Positions 26,046-37,123 of a DNA stretch of 64,000 nt are shown here, piece by piece. Position 1 is the first letter of the stretch; every line of letters starts with the position of its first letter. This DNA comes from Aquilaria yunnanensis (lineage: Eukaryota; Streptophyta; Magnoliopsida; Malvales; Thymelaeaceae), in contig CM077594.1 in assembly GCA_039654915.1 (NCBI GenBank), positions 14,755,001-14,819,000 of the forward strand, given 5' to 3'. The notes beneath the pieces were generated by a model that saw only the letters and a program-made list of their open reading frames with translations, was not told the origin of the DNA and made no database searches. The translations under genes were made by a program, and so were the position numbers.

Positions 26046-26589
26046 TCTAATGATTTTGATAGGCAATTATTAAAATTACAACATTCATCTCTAAACTTTT
26101 AAGTATAGCTCAATAAAATATCTAAATTTTAAAAAATTTCATTTTAGTTACCCTTTATAATTACAACATGGGTCCTTGAACATTTAAATCTTTGCGCTTT
26201 CACCCAAAATTTTTCAAATTTTATAGTTTAATCACTAATAGTGAACTTGATTTGCATTTCATAGTAATTTCAAAGACAATTCATAGGAACATAAGCATAG
26301 CAAAATTGTTGTAGTGTATGTTTGGGTGATAGTTGGGTGAGAAGCTAAATAACCTGTACAATGACAGTTAAAGGGTATGAGTTTAGAAAAATAATCAGGT
26401 ATTATTAACAATGTTAAATTACCTAAATATATACTAAACTATAATAAAGAAAATTTTTATGAATATTTTGATTAAATATGCCAAAAAAAGAAAAATTAAT
26501 TTAAATTAAATCACATAAAAAATTGAATACTTTGATTTAAATTTCAACAAAAATTTAAAAAAAAAAATTTGATTCAATCACTTTGACCT

Positions 26590-26840
26590 ATACAGCAGTA
26601 ATTCGAGCGAATGCAAAGGTTGACCCGAAAGCTGATATGAAGTTACTCAAGATTGAAATTGACCATATTTGTAATGAACCCAAACCCAAATAAATTCGGT
26701 ACAATCCAACCTGAATATGAAACCAACTCAACCCAAACCCAAACCCAAATGATCCGACTTGGACTCGAATTCATACTAACTCAATTAGACTCGAACATGA
26801 ATGATCTGATCCGACCCACTCAATTGTCATCCCTAATAAA
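26590..26840. repeat. Simple CCCAAA/CCGACT-type degenerate repeat, right block
   Basis: It contains ACCCAAACCCAAACCCAAATG and related GACCCG/CCAACTC units. The composition is like the block at 25300-25640. The open frame at 26653-26853 is made of these repeats and is not a gene. Confidence 0.4.
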
Positions 26841-27339
26841 AGGTCAAAGTTGAAAAAGTTTAAGAGGTGAAAAAGTCTTTAAACCAAAATTTATCTTCTT
26901 CACAGGCAATTTTATCTTTTCCAAAACTGGGTTGCATGACCCAACTTGACCCAGAATATACCATTAAATCAGGCAGAACTGGCCCTCCCTGATTTGCAAT
27001 GTTACCATAAGGTGATGAACAACCCTTTTACAGTTCCATATTTTAATTTCTTTAGGTGTTTAAACATTGATGGTTTTGTTGGCAGCATTTTTGCCTGACT
27101 AACACAAGCTCCATTAAGCCAAAAAGATACATAGCCACCGCTGACAAGACAAGGACGAACATGTTGTAGTGGTTCAATGTAAGATAAGGCAATTAGCATA
27201 ATTCTCTAAGGCTGTAGTGCTTTAGCCAAAGAAGTTTGCTCCTTTGTACAGCTTAAAAGATCAGTCATGCCACGTTCAAAACTGTTCAAACTATTTTTCT
27301 AATGAAATTTTTGTGAAAAACGATATGGTTAATTCTAAG

Positions 27340-27800
27340 CAATAAATTACAAAAAGCCACTGTGGTTTGATCTAACTTACACATTGCCTCCTCTATTTTA
27401 AAAAACTTACAGTTTGCCCCTTACTTCTTTTATAGTGTCCAACAACAACTTCTAAAACCCTAAATTAAACTGTCTGATAATAATGCTCCAGTAATTTTAA
27501 GATTTTTGATATTTTTTTTCATAGCTAATCGACATTTAAAAACTACTAATATGCATTTACAGGAAAAAAAATGCATTTACAGAAAAGAAAAACTGATAAT
27601 TTAAAATATCTATTAACTATAAAAAAAATATTGAAGAGATTAACATTATTGGAAGATAACTATCGTATAGTTTAAATTACAGTTTCAGAAGTTGTTATCA
27701 AATAATATAAAAGAACCAGAGGCAAAGTGTAGGTTTTAACAAATAAAGGGGAAAAACTACAGGTTAGGATAAATCTCAGGGGATAATTGTAACTTTTCCT
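27340..27800. mobile_element. Mutator-like foldback MITE
   Basis: Nearly the whole 461 bases form one long imperfect inverted repeat with arms of about 200-220 bases and a short centre. Matching landmarks in both arms include TTACA at the ends, TTTGCC, TTCTTTTATA, AACAACTTCTRAAAC, TTTAAACT and ATATTTTTTTYATAGYTAAT. It is flanked by AATTCTAAG (27331-27339) and AATTCTAAA (27801-27809), a 9-base duplication with one change, the size expected of Mutator-like elements. No transposase. Confidence 0.75.
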
Positions 27801-27819
27801 AATTCTAAAAGGGAATAGG

Positions 27820-27962
27820 ATGCCCCTTTTTTTGGAATCCGGAAAATTACTGAACCGGCATATGTGACATTTTAAAGGAAAGTGGTGGAGGTGGGTTTGA
27901 ATCCCTGACCGTTGTCAAATGTCCCCACCGCCTTAACAACTAGGCTGACGCACTTAGGATGT
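27820..27962 (-). mobile_element. Candidate tRNA-derived SINE, minus strand
   Basis: Read on the minus strand it has TAGTTGTTAAGGCGGTGGGG (box A-like) and, about 30 bases later, GGGATTCAAACCC (box B-like), at tRNA spacing. It then runs to an A-rich end, CCAAAAAAAGGGG. It sits immediately beside the foldback MITE at 27340-27800. No coding sequence. Confidence 0.5.
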
Positions 27963-28349
27963 TTGGTGTTTATTGTTGCTATCTCATTTGCATGCAAACT
28001 GGAATGTTTGCTTTTGTTGACATAGAACACGGACAACTGATTGTTGTTGCTTTCTCTCTATGCAATAGTATTTACTTGTCAGATTTGAAGTAGAGGTTGC
28101 TAGGTTGCTCTTGTGATGGACAAAGAATTGGTTATATGGTATCATCCAATTATGGTCCAAGTACTGTTTATCATCGCACAATTTTTTTTGTGTATATAGA
28201 ATTTAATACAATCTATTATAAGAGTAGAGATGAGAGTGAACAGTCCTAAACTTATGAGGTGAAGAGGTTTGCTGCACAAGCTCTGGAGGACCTCAACTGT
28301 AATTAGCCCATATTCTGGATACCTTTTTTGTGTAGAGTTCTACAATAGA

Positions 28350-29680
28350 TATCATGGACATATGTCTAATTAGATATAGTATTGATTTTACATTTTTACC
28401 CATTACCTTAATTTTTTTTCTCAAACCGTTTATATATCTCTCTCTCTCTCTCTTTCAAGCCGCCGCTCTGTTTCTCTCTCTACCCTCATCTCATAGTCGC
28501 CACCCCCGCCGCTGCCGCTCTCATTGCCGATCGTTGTTGTTGATTTCAATCTTTGTCGCTCTCCTTTCATGTTCGCCGTCGGTGATCAGCAATCATCGCT
28601 CGGGTTCCCATGATCTCCATTGCCCTTCTCTCATTGCCAATTGCCGCTCCGAACTTCGATTTCCGTTGCCCTCCTCTCATCTCCGCCACCACTAATTTCC
28701 AATTGCTGCTCGGTTTCATACGATCTTTGTTGCCCTTCTCTCATCGCCATTGCCACCGCTCACCGATTGCCACTCCGAACTTCGATCTCCGTCCCGCACC
28801 TCCGATCTAAAACGTCACCAATCTCCGTCACTCGATTGCCTTACCGATCTTCGTCGCGTCACCTATCTCTATTGCTCCATCGCCATTTGTGTTCTTTGTC
28901 GCTTCACCGAACTCCGTCACGCCACCAATCTCCGATCTCTATCGCATCACCGATCTCCATCACCATCTTCGATCTCCGGCACGTCACCGATCTCGGTAGC
29001 GTCCGGACTCCATCGCTGGGTCGCGCATCTTTGATCTCCGATCAAATCACTCGGGTCTATGCGTAAATCGACGGTGCAAACCACGCATTTTCTTTTATTT
29101 TTACAATTTTTGGGTTTACACATTCATTTACACTTTTACACTTTATTAAGACACTTTTATAATTTTATTAAGACACTTTTAAAATTTTATTAAGACATTT
29201 TGTTTTATTTCAATTAGTTATTTTGTAAAAGAGTAAATTGTCTGTGTATTAGTCAGACACTTCTAAATATTTCTTTAGACACTTATAAATATTTCTTTAT
29301 ACACTTTTATACATTCATTCAGACACTTTTTTATTGTTTCAATTAGTTATTTTTTAAGAGAGTAAGTTATCTATGTATTGGTCAGACACTTCTAAATATT
29401 TCTCTAGATACTTTTCGGTATCTATTCAGACACTTTTCATTTTTTCGAACATGACATATAAAGTATATGGTGAGATCATGATGTATGACAGTTCGGTGGC
29501 GGCATCGGTGGCAGTACCAACGCCGGCACTGGAGAAGACAGCAGTAGCAAGCTAGAGTTTTTTTATAAAGAAAAATATTTTAACTAAGAGTATTTTTGTC
29601 AATTTTTTTGATAATTTATGCTTATATATAGAAGATTAAGGGATGGGTTACTATGTCTAATGAGATATATGTGCACAATA
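28350..29680. mobile_element. Palindrome-ended transposon, copy 2
   Basis: The left end GGACATATGTCTAATTAGATA and the right end TATGTCTAATGAGATATATGTGC match copy 1 (7711-11631) with few changes. They are followed inward by (CT)n and CCGC-rich sequence on the left, and by TATATAGAAGATTAAGGGATGGGTTA on the right. The middle holds two or so copies of a roughly 130-base repeat with TTTAGACACTT...CAATTAGTTATTTT. The GC-rich left third gives several overlapping open frames made of CGCCAC/CGATCTCC repeats. I regard them as non-coding. Confidence 0.68.
29100..29440. repeat. Tandem repeats inside palindrome-ended element 2
   Basis: A unit of about 130 bases occurs twice (about 29205-29335 and 29336-29440): TTTCAATTAGTTATTTT, then AGAGTAA(A/G)TT(G/A)TCTRTGTATT, then CAGACACTTCTAAATATTTCT(T/C)TAGA. 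Shorter AAGACACTTTTA units come before it. Confidence 0.6.
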
Positions 29681-30000
29681 AAAGAACTAGTAGAGTTTGG
29701 TGCCACTTCTCGAACCCTAACCCTGCCTATAGGTGTCCATTTGTGTTAGTGTTTTGCCAGCCAAAACGGGACATCATCCAACAATTATAGTCCAAGTAAC
29801 TTTTAAATTTGATATGGTGCTCTTCGTTAAGCTAGCATCTTTCATCGAAGGCAAGTGAGGAACTTCCACTCCATTAACTTGTCATACGTAATGATCTGAT
29901 CTAAAGTCATTATCACTCGATTAGTCTTCGATTCCTTGGTTTTTTTGTTAGTTCAAATTTAAAAAAAGTACAACATATAACTAATCCTAGTTAAAGAGCC

Positions 30001-30812
30001 TGCGCTCCAAGTTACGTAAGAGCGCTCCCCTTATCGCCGCTCTCTTCTCCAGAGCGCAAATTCCGCTTTCAGAGCGAAACCATGCTGAATTCGCGCTTTG
30101 TGTTCATGGAGAACACACTTTTGATGCTGTAGTTCGTAAATGCTCTCTTACTCAAGGAAAAGCGTGTCCGTTGCCTACGAATTTGCGAAGTAACTGAGAG
30201 TGGATGCCTGGTTCTTTTGAAAATAAGCATACTAGTTGTCAGTACATCCAACAGCGAAAAGAAAGTAATTTTTGTCTTCCCATTCCACTTTTTGTTTTGT
30301 TTTTTATTACTTGCTTTTGGCTGATCGTTCCAGGTTTTCTTGGTTTTTTTTAACTGCCCCCCGCATCCCCCCCCCCCCCCCCCCCCCCCGCGGTAATAAG
30401 CATCCAATATAACTACTTTCTCAAGTCAGTTTCTATGAGCTTGCCCAATTTCATTAAGAGAAAATAACAATGAATGAAGAGGAAATTCACAATTAATAAA
30501 TAATTCCATTAGAGATTTTGTGAAACTGATTGATTAAGCTTTTATTTGATTCCAAATATCATATGCATGAAATAATTTTATAAATAATTACTTTATAAAA
30601 ATATAATGTGGAATAATATATTTTAATTGATGTAAAATGAACCGAAGGATTATGTTGGGCTTAATGTATTAAAACCGCAATGCTATTTATAGACATACAC
30701 GTGGTGCTCTCAAGCTGCTCCTGCTCTCAACATTTTTATAGATTTAATGACTTTATGCTCTCACTCCCGCTCCTGCTCTTGCTTTTGCTATCGCTTTATG
30801 TAACTTAACATG
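30001..30812. mobile_element. Candidate element with inverted GCGCTC-rich ends
   Basis: The left end (30006-30060) carries GCGCTCCAAGTTACGTAAGAGCGCTC. The right end (about 30700-30810) carries GCTCTCACTCCCGCTCCTGCTC and CGCTTTATGTAACTTA. Reverse-complementing the left gives GAGCGCTCTTACGTAACTT, which pairs with GCTTTATGTAACTT at the right. The GCTC-rich ends stand out from the AT-rich surroundings. Boundaries and class are unsure. Confidence 0.33.
30367..30389 (+). repeat. Poly(C) run of 23
   Basis: Twenty-three C in a row are preceded by CCCCCCGCAT and followed by GCGG. Such runs are uncommon in plant DNA and are a usual place for length errors in assemblies. Confidence 0.9.
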
Positions 30813-30814
30813 TG

Positions 30815-31725
30815 CTACATAGTGGGTTTTGATTACGCGGTAGTAATATTATTATAGTATATGCTGCTTAGAGAAAATTTTCCAAAAGTATTTATATCAT
30901 TATAATAATCTACATATTTATAGTAATTTACAACATATGATAATTAGATCATAATAATATCTATATCATAATAGTTTTATGTTGTGCAAATAGTATATTT
31001 TACGGGTTTTCTTACATATACGTTAGTTTAGAGCGTATCTTTGTTGACATTTTCGTTAGTCACTTTATAGATCATTGAAAGCCATGGCGATAATAGAGTA
31101 ATGAGAATGAGCAAGTGTGAAGATAATTGTCTTAAAATGTAAAAAGTTTATTATAAAAATCTTATAATAAGTTTTTTTCATATAGGAAATTTATGAATCT
31201 TAATTACTAATTAAGAAAATTTGATACCATTACTTGAAAATTAAAAGTTACAAATGCCATCAAATTTTAAAAATATATACCCTAAATTGGAAATTAAGAT
31301 TCATAAATACTTTCAAATTTTAATTTTTTTTTATAACTTAATGCCTGATTTGGGCAAAACAAAAGTAGGAAAACTCAATGCACTAGTCTCCATAAAACGA
31401 CACTATTTCTTACACTGTTCCATGAATGGTAATTTAGCTACGCCCTTTTATACATAGTAATAATAGTAATAAAAAGACAAAAAAAATGTTAAAAAAAAAG
31501 TAAAAAAAAAAAAAAAAAATATTGGAGTTGAATGGAGGAATCCGAATACCAAAAAGGCCGAAAAAGACATATTTAGGTAGGGATTTGACGACATCGAGAA
31601 AAAAACTAAAACAAGACAACGTCATTTTGGTGGTGGCTGTTTGATGAGCAGTAGTAATTTGGAGAGCAGTAGTAATTTGAACAGAACATTTATTAAAATA
31701 TATTTATGTGAGGACAGACAAACAG
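30815..31725. other. AT-rich intergenic stretch, no gene seen
   Basis: No gene recognised. There are A-rich runs at about 31480-31520. Confidence 0.4.
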
Positions 31726-31729
31726 CAAG

Positions 31730-31801
31730 GGTCCCATGGTCTAGTGGTCAGGACATTGGACTCTGAATCCAGTAACCCGAGTTCAAATCTCGGTGGGACC
31801 T
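31730..31801 (+). tRNA. tRNA-Gln (anticodon CUG)
   Basis: A 72-base cloverleaf: acceptor stem GGTCCCA/TGGGACC with discriminator T, box A-type TGGTCTAGTGGTCAGG, anticodon stem TTGGA/TCCAG around loop CTCTGAA with anticodon CTG, and T-arm with GTTCAAATC. It has no intron. It matches plant tRNA-Gln(CUG) closely. A T-run right after the gene (31801-31804) suits RNA polymerase III termination, and CAA just upstream (CAAACAGCAAGG) suits plant tRNA initiation. The fourth base pair from the end of the acceptor stem is C-G rather than the usual T-A, with both strands changed, so pairing is kept. Confidence 0.95.
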
Positions 31802-31804
31802 TTT

Positions 31805-34800
31805 CGTTCTTCAATATTTTCTTTTTTTCGAATTCTCGTTCGATTAAACCCAGTTCGGCTGACGACGAAGAAGATTGAAAATTCTGAATCAACATAATAA
31901 GAACTCAAATAAATAACAAACAAGGAATCAGCGTAACAATTAGATCTTCTTTTTTCTGCGAATTCTTGATTTCGAACCTCTGTTTCTGCTCGGAATTTGA
32001 CCGGAACCAACTATGGATCATTCGATCCACAAGCAATACAGGCCGACACTTTCATCAGTTTCTCCGAACAGCGTTCAATGAACTAGCCATCTGACTTCTG
32101 CGTAGCTAGAGGTGTTAGAATTTGAGAAATTGGCCAATTGGGTCCTTGTTGTTTTCGTGACCTCGCATATGGGCGCCAATGTGATGCTCCATGGAACTTT
32201 TTTAGGCCCGGGGAGTAGACAGCGACGCCTGACGGTGGCAGTCGACGTCAACGGAAGAATCATCCGTGAAAACTCCATCGATGCTACATGGATGGAGGGA
32301 TTTGGCCATCCATGATCCTGTGGAGTGGGATGGTCAGGGACTAGGGCTCCTCACGTGGCACACTGTTCAGTTCCAGGCACAGTTCAGGTTTGAAGTTATA
32401 CAACGTTAGAAATGTTTCTGCAATTTCTGTTCAATTGTTGAAAAGTGGTAGTGTGTGCTCTCTTCTGGCATATACAATTTTGTGTATGTACATATTTTTT
32501 TAACCATTGGGCCTACTGGGTGACAGAATGTAATCATATCCCTCCGTTGCGTTACATTTCTCCTTCTCGGTGTAACAATTTGGATAAGCTGAATTCAGTA
32601 CTATCTGTAGTTTTTAAAAGAGTTAGTTGCTTTTGGATTTGCTACTTTCTCATGCTTTTGATCAAATTAGAGAGAGAAAGAGATTAAGGTTGTTATCATA
32701 GGCCGGCGCCATCATAAAAGAAAGATTTGCGGGTCTCATCATTTCCAGACAAAGTTAAGAAAAAGATTCCAGCAGTTAGGCTCTAAACTACTAGCATTTG
32801 CACCAGAGCAAATGGACGCTAATTTTGTACTCCATTGAATGGTGATTGTGACCAGGTCCACCAGGAGGCGCAACAGTAGGAGTAGAGTGGCTCTTGTTTT
32901 AGTTGGAACTTTGTTCCAATTTTTCTTCTCCTCTTCACTGGGCTAAAGGTCTGATAATCTCCTGTGTTTGGCCTGTAATTCTATAGCCTGTACTTATGTT
33001 TTCAAGATGATGAAAGTTGTTGAGCTTGTATGTGACCATAGGCTGCAGTTTTCCCTTTTCTGTTCCTGGTATTACGATTTTGTTGCACCCCTAAGCTAAG
33101 TCTTTAGCAGGAAACTGATTGATTGATTCTGTATATACGTGTCTTTTTGCCTCTTTTGTTATTTTTTGGGTTTATCAGACATCTGTTAGGTGGTCAAATA
33201 AGAGATGCTGGTCCAAAGGAAAGTAGAGTTTTAAAGTGAAAAATATTCTCTAGAACAAAATTGCAAGAGTTTCATATTAACATTTTTGCCAATAACTTGT
33301 TTTGTTGGCCTGGTAGTTTACCTACTCTTAACTTGCAAAGGCTCCAATATCATCAGGTCAAATTATGTGGCTGTTTCTACTCAAAGAACAAAGATATTCA
33401 TGAAGAAGAGCCAGATGTAATCTCGAGGAGAGAAGGCAAGAACATCAATTATTGTTTCTAGGACAAATAACAGTTTTTTTTCCCCATTGCCAAAATTTTT
33501 AATGAGTCAACAGCTATAGTAATCTACATTCATTTCATTTCATGTCATATACAGTGATGGCATATTTTCACCGAAAATTATTGTACTAAGTTACTTTTGT
33601 GATCTTCATTTTTGTTATTTTGGACCGTATTGGTGATTGCCTCGACAATTTATTGGTCAGCATGAAGATGATATTTTTTGACTAATAAAAGAGGATGGAT
33701 AATGGATGTGTGTGCTTTTCATTCCAACTTTGGTAGCAGTGAGATAATATAATCTATCTTAAGCTTCAGCTATTGGTGCCAAGAATGATTAAAGGCCAGG
33801 CTTCAAAGTTATCAGATTAGATGTTTGTCAATGACTACTTTTTGCATAGTTTGTTCCATATGCAAATGAACCTGTCTTGCTTCATAATAGCCAGACACCA
33901 CTCTCGTGGGGCAACTGATACACATTACCCTCAAAAGCAATCTCCTGTAGGTGCAGTGACCAATGTTCCGGGTCCATAAAATGACACTTTGAATGGTTTG
34001 AGCACTTCACATAAATTATTTAAACATAATGTTTGTGGAGGCAACAAATTCTTTGGTATACTAATTGAATATATAATTTGGATAAAGTTAATTTATGTCC
34101 TCTATCTTTTTCCTTTTATAATCACTTATGCCCTCAGTCTTCTCAGTCTTTCGGGCTTTGAAAGAAAAGCTGAAGAAAAGGGAAATCCTTCCTTCCTTCC
34201 TCCTCCTGATCCAAAAACGAAAAAAAAAAACAGAAAAAATAAAAAAGAGAAAGCTAGTAAAACTGAGAATGGATGCCTTCGAAGAGTCAAACTAGTGAAG
34301 TTGCCCTTTTCAGCCAAATGGCTTCTGCGGTATGATTTGGATCTGAAGTGCACAGAAGTTCCTAGCTGATCTTCTGATGCATAATAATGGAAAAGCAAGT
34401 ACTAAGGACAGCACCTTAAGATCTTTGTAATTTGTATTGTTAATCATACTTCAACTGGCAGCCATAATCAGAGTGTGAAATGTAGATGTCAATTATGTTT
34501 TTCTTTTTCCTTTTTGGTACACCGTCACCGTCCTAAAACTAAGATTGATGTGGGTGGCTGAAAATATGTGTGGTTAGTGTTCTCTGCTGTTCTGCATGGC
34601 ATTTGCTCCATCGTCTGTAGTGACTTCAAATCAACTCTACACAAATAAACGTTTGTCCTATTCCCTTCTTTCCCATAATGCGCTTTATCTGAGAGTTGCG
34701 TTAGCCATTGACTTTACATTACTCACCTGTTAAACTGCAAAATGGAATTCTGAAAGGCTGAAGCTTATCTTTATCCAATGTTTTGTCTTTTTATGGAGGT

Positions 34801-36240
34801 TGAACTGAGTTATGTACATGTAAAGCTTTGTAAGAGATCAAATTGACAGCTTTTAAGGGTGCTTATGTGTCTCCACTTGGTTCAGAACTTCAGATTGATT
34901 GTGGATCAACCGTTCAAGTCACATGTTTATAATGCTTGTTCTGGCCAATGTCATAGCGCATATAGTCTGAGCATAAACTAGTTAAAGAATGTGCTGTATT
35001 TCATGAGGTTAGGATGGAGTTGCACTTTCCTTGATGTCAGCCACTTTTCTGCTTAGTGGGAGAGGGTCAGCACAAAATGGAAAGGTAAAAGATAAGATTT
35101 ACTGAAGGATTAGGTGGATACCCATAGGCCAGAGTGAAGTTGGGTGTTCCATAGAGGAGTTGGAAATAAAAGGTGTTGTTTTCTTTTTGGGGTTTCTTAT
35201 ATATTTAAATAAAACGACCATGAGAGAGATCAATATTAAGCAATTAATGCCTATTTTAAATCCTTCATGTGAGGGCTAAATTTAAATGTGAAATCATAAT
35301 CTCTTATACCCAAGGCATCAGGATTAGCTGAAGAGATGTCTGCTTGTATGCATTGTTTTGGATTCCCAGCATGTGTGGAAAAATACCATGCAGTAAATCT
35401 CATTAAGATGATATCAGATGGTGTTGGATAAAAGAACAAAGGATATGACTATGATTGCACTCGAATAATTATGAGATGATTTCTATGTAATTCAACTGAA
35501 TAAAGATGGCATCCAAGTCATTATTCAACAACCAACTGGAAGATCTTTTTCATGCTTTAACCTACTAATGTTTATCAGATTTAAGTCACAAACCACAAGG
35601 TTCGCCACAAAACTCCATCTTTCTACGTTGTGATGATAGATTCTTGAAAACAGTAGGCTTTATTTTTCCTTATTTTGGATGAGCCACCAATATGGAATAT
35701 ATACCCAACTGTCTTTCCACACTGGCCATGTGGTGATACGATGGTTGATTTTCAACAGCCTGGTCAATATGTATGAAGATTTAGCCAAAGCTATGATTTG
35801 ATTTATCTTGATCTAATCATAAATTTAAGTGTTAAATTTGTGGATATTCTGTAACAGTAGGTGTGGGATGATTGTCTTCCTGCACACCAACAATCATGGC
35901 AAATCAGGGACAATGATACTGATTTTTCTTGAAAGAAATCCAATGTATTCAATATCTTTGTTCATTGTGGATTAGTCTAGGAAGCAATCAGCCTTTGACA
36001 TGTGTACCAAGAAAATGTACTACTGCCTGTATGGCATTGATTGTAAGTAGGCAGTTACTTGATTTATTCAATTAACTAGTCAATCAATCATTAAGCTTAA
36101 TTTATCCTCATTTAGTTAGGGTTGGCTTCATGAATCTCGTGTCCCAATTCTTTCTGGTTATATTCAATTTCCTACGTGAGCTAGCTCTAAAAGAACAATA
36201 TCAATTATTTTACGTATTTTGTCACTTAAGCCAAAGCTAA
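31805..36240. other. Intergenic stretch between the tRNA and the SCPL gene, no gene confidently identified
   Basis: The longest open frames (32112-32315 and 33989-34369, plus) are short, repetitive or unlike any family I know. Part of 32100-33150 is less AT-rich than its surroundings and could hold a transcribed non-coding or decayed gene, but I cannot show it. There is a microsatellite-like CTTCCTTCCTTCC at about 34187-34205. Confidence 0.35.
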
Positions 36241-36246
36241 TAGAGA

Positions 36247-36655
36247 TGGCAATGAATTCTCTATTAAAAACAACAATATATTTCTGATAGGATATCAGTG
36301 ATATACTTGCTCGATTTTTACCAGGAGACTTGTGCTCTTCCTTCATCTGGTTCCCTACAAGTTTTTTCTTTTCTGAATGCTTTGTACCAGGAGTAGTTTC
36401 AGGATGACAATGAATTCTCTATTAAAAGCAGCAAAATATTTCTGATAGTATATCTGTAATATGCTTGCTAGATTTTTACCAGGAGAGTTGTGCTCTTCCT
36501 TCATCTGGTTCCCAACAACTTTTTTTCTTCTCTGAATTCTTTATTAGAAACAACATTATATTTTGATAGGGTATCTGTGTAATATGCTTGCTAGATTTTA
36601 CCAGGTGAGTTGTGTTCTTTCTTCATCTGGTTATGACAAATAACTTTTCTTCTCT
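36247..36655 (+). repeat. Three-copy tandem repeat, unit about 125-157 bases
   Basis: Copies at about 36247-36403, 36404-36530 and 36531-36655. Each has GAATTCTCTATTA...AAACAAC, then TTTCTGATAG, then ATATRCTTGCTMGATTTT(T)ACCAGG and AGTTGTGCTCTTCCTTCATCTGGTT. Copy 1 is longer by an insertion with CTTTGTACCAGGAG. It is non-coding. Confidence 0.75.
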
Positions 36656-36659
36656 TTAG

Positions 36660-37081
36660 TGCGGGATTATGACAAAAGTTCTGTTGATGTTGCAAAGTGG
36701 AGTCTATGATGAATTAGCCTTCACCACTTTGTATACGGTCTTTTTTCCCCTTCGTAGGCATTTCTGTCCATTGAGATATAAGGTAACTCTGGGAAACAAG
36801 GCAGAATCAAGGATGAGCTTGACTATCTCATTCCATGTAAAGCCAACTATTTTATAGAACAAATTCTACATGATTCATTTTTGGGCACTTTTTTGTTCAT
36901 GTCATTTATATATGTAATTCTTCTAAGGCTAGTTATAATGGGTATAAAGGAATAGATCACCTTTTCATTTCAGTGGCTATCAAACTCTGATTTTGTAGAT
37001 GTATTGAATGAATTCTAACAAGAAACGAGTACATGAGTGACTGGATGTTGGTACATAATTGACACTAAAAAGCGAGGGAGC

Positions 37082-37123
<42 letters not shown>

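Noticed and set aside
25300..26840. CCCAAA repeats as interstitial telomere sequence
   Set aside because: The plant telomere unit is CCCTAAA; these lack the T and are irregular.
28354..29066. Long open frames rich in S, P, R and H
   Set aside because: They fall in the CGCCAC/CGATCTCC-rich left third of palindrome-ended element 2 and have repeat composition, no known domain and no fitting gene structure.
30069..30407. 112-aa minus-strand frame starting near a glycine run
   Set aside because: The glycines come from the poly(C) run, and the rest has no recognisable domain.
36247..36655. Tandem repeats considered as a CRISPR array
   Set aside because: This is a plant genome; the units are long, directly adjacent and diverged, without regular spacers.
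37086..37121. GA repeat as a possible regulatory site
   Set aside because: GA microsatellites occur several times in the window (1050, 37086, 38828) without consistent relation to genes; listed only as a repeat in the flanking description.
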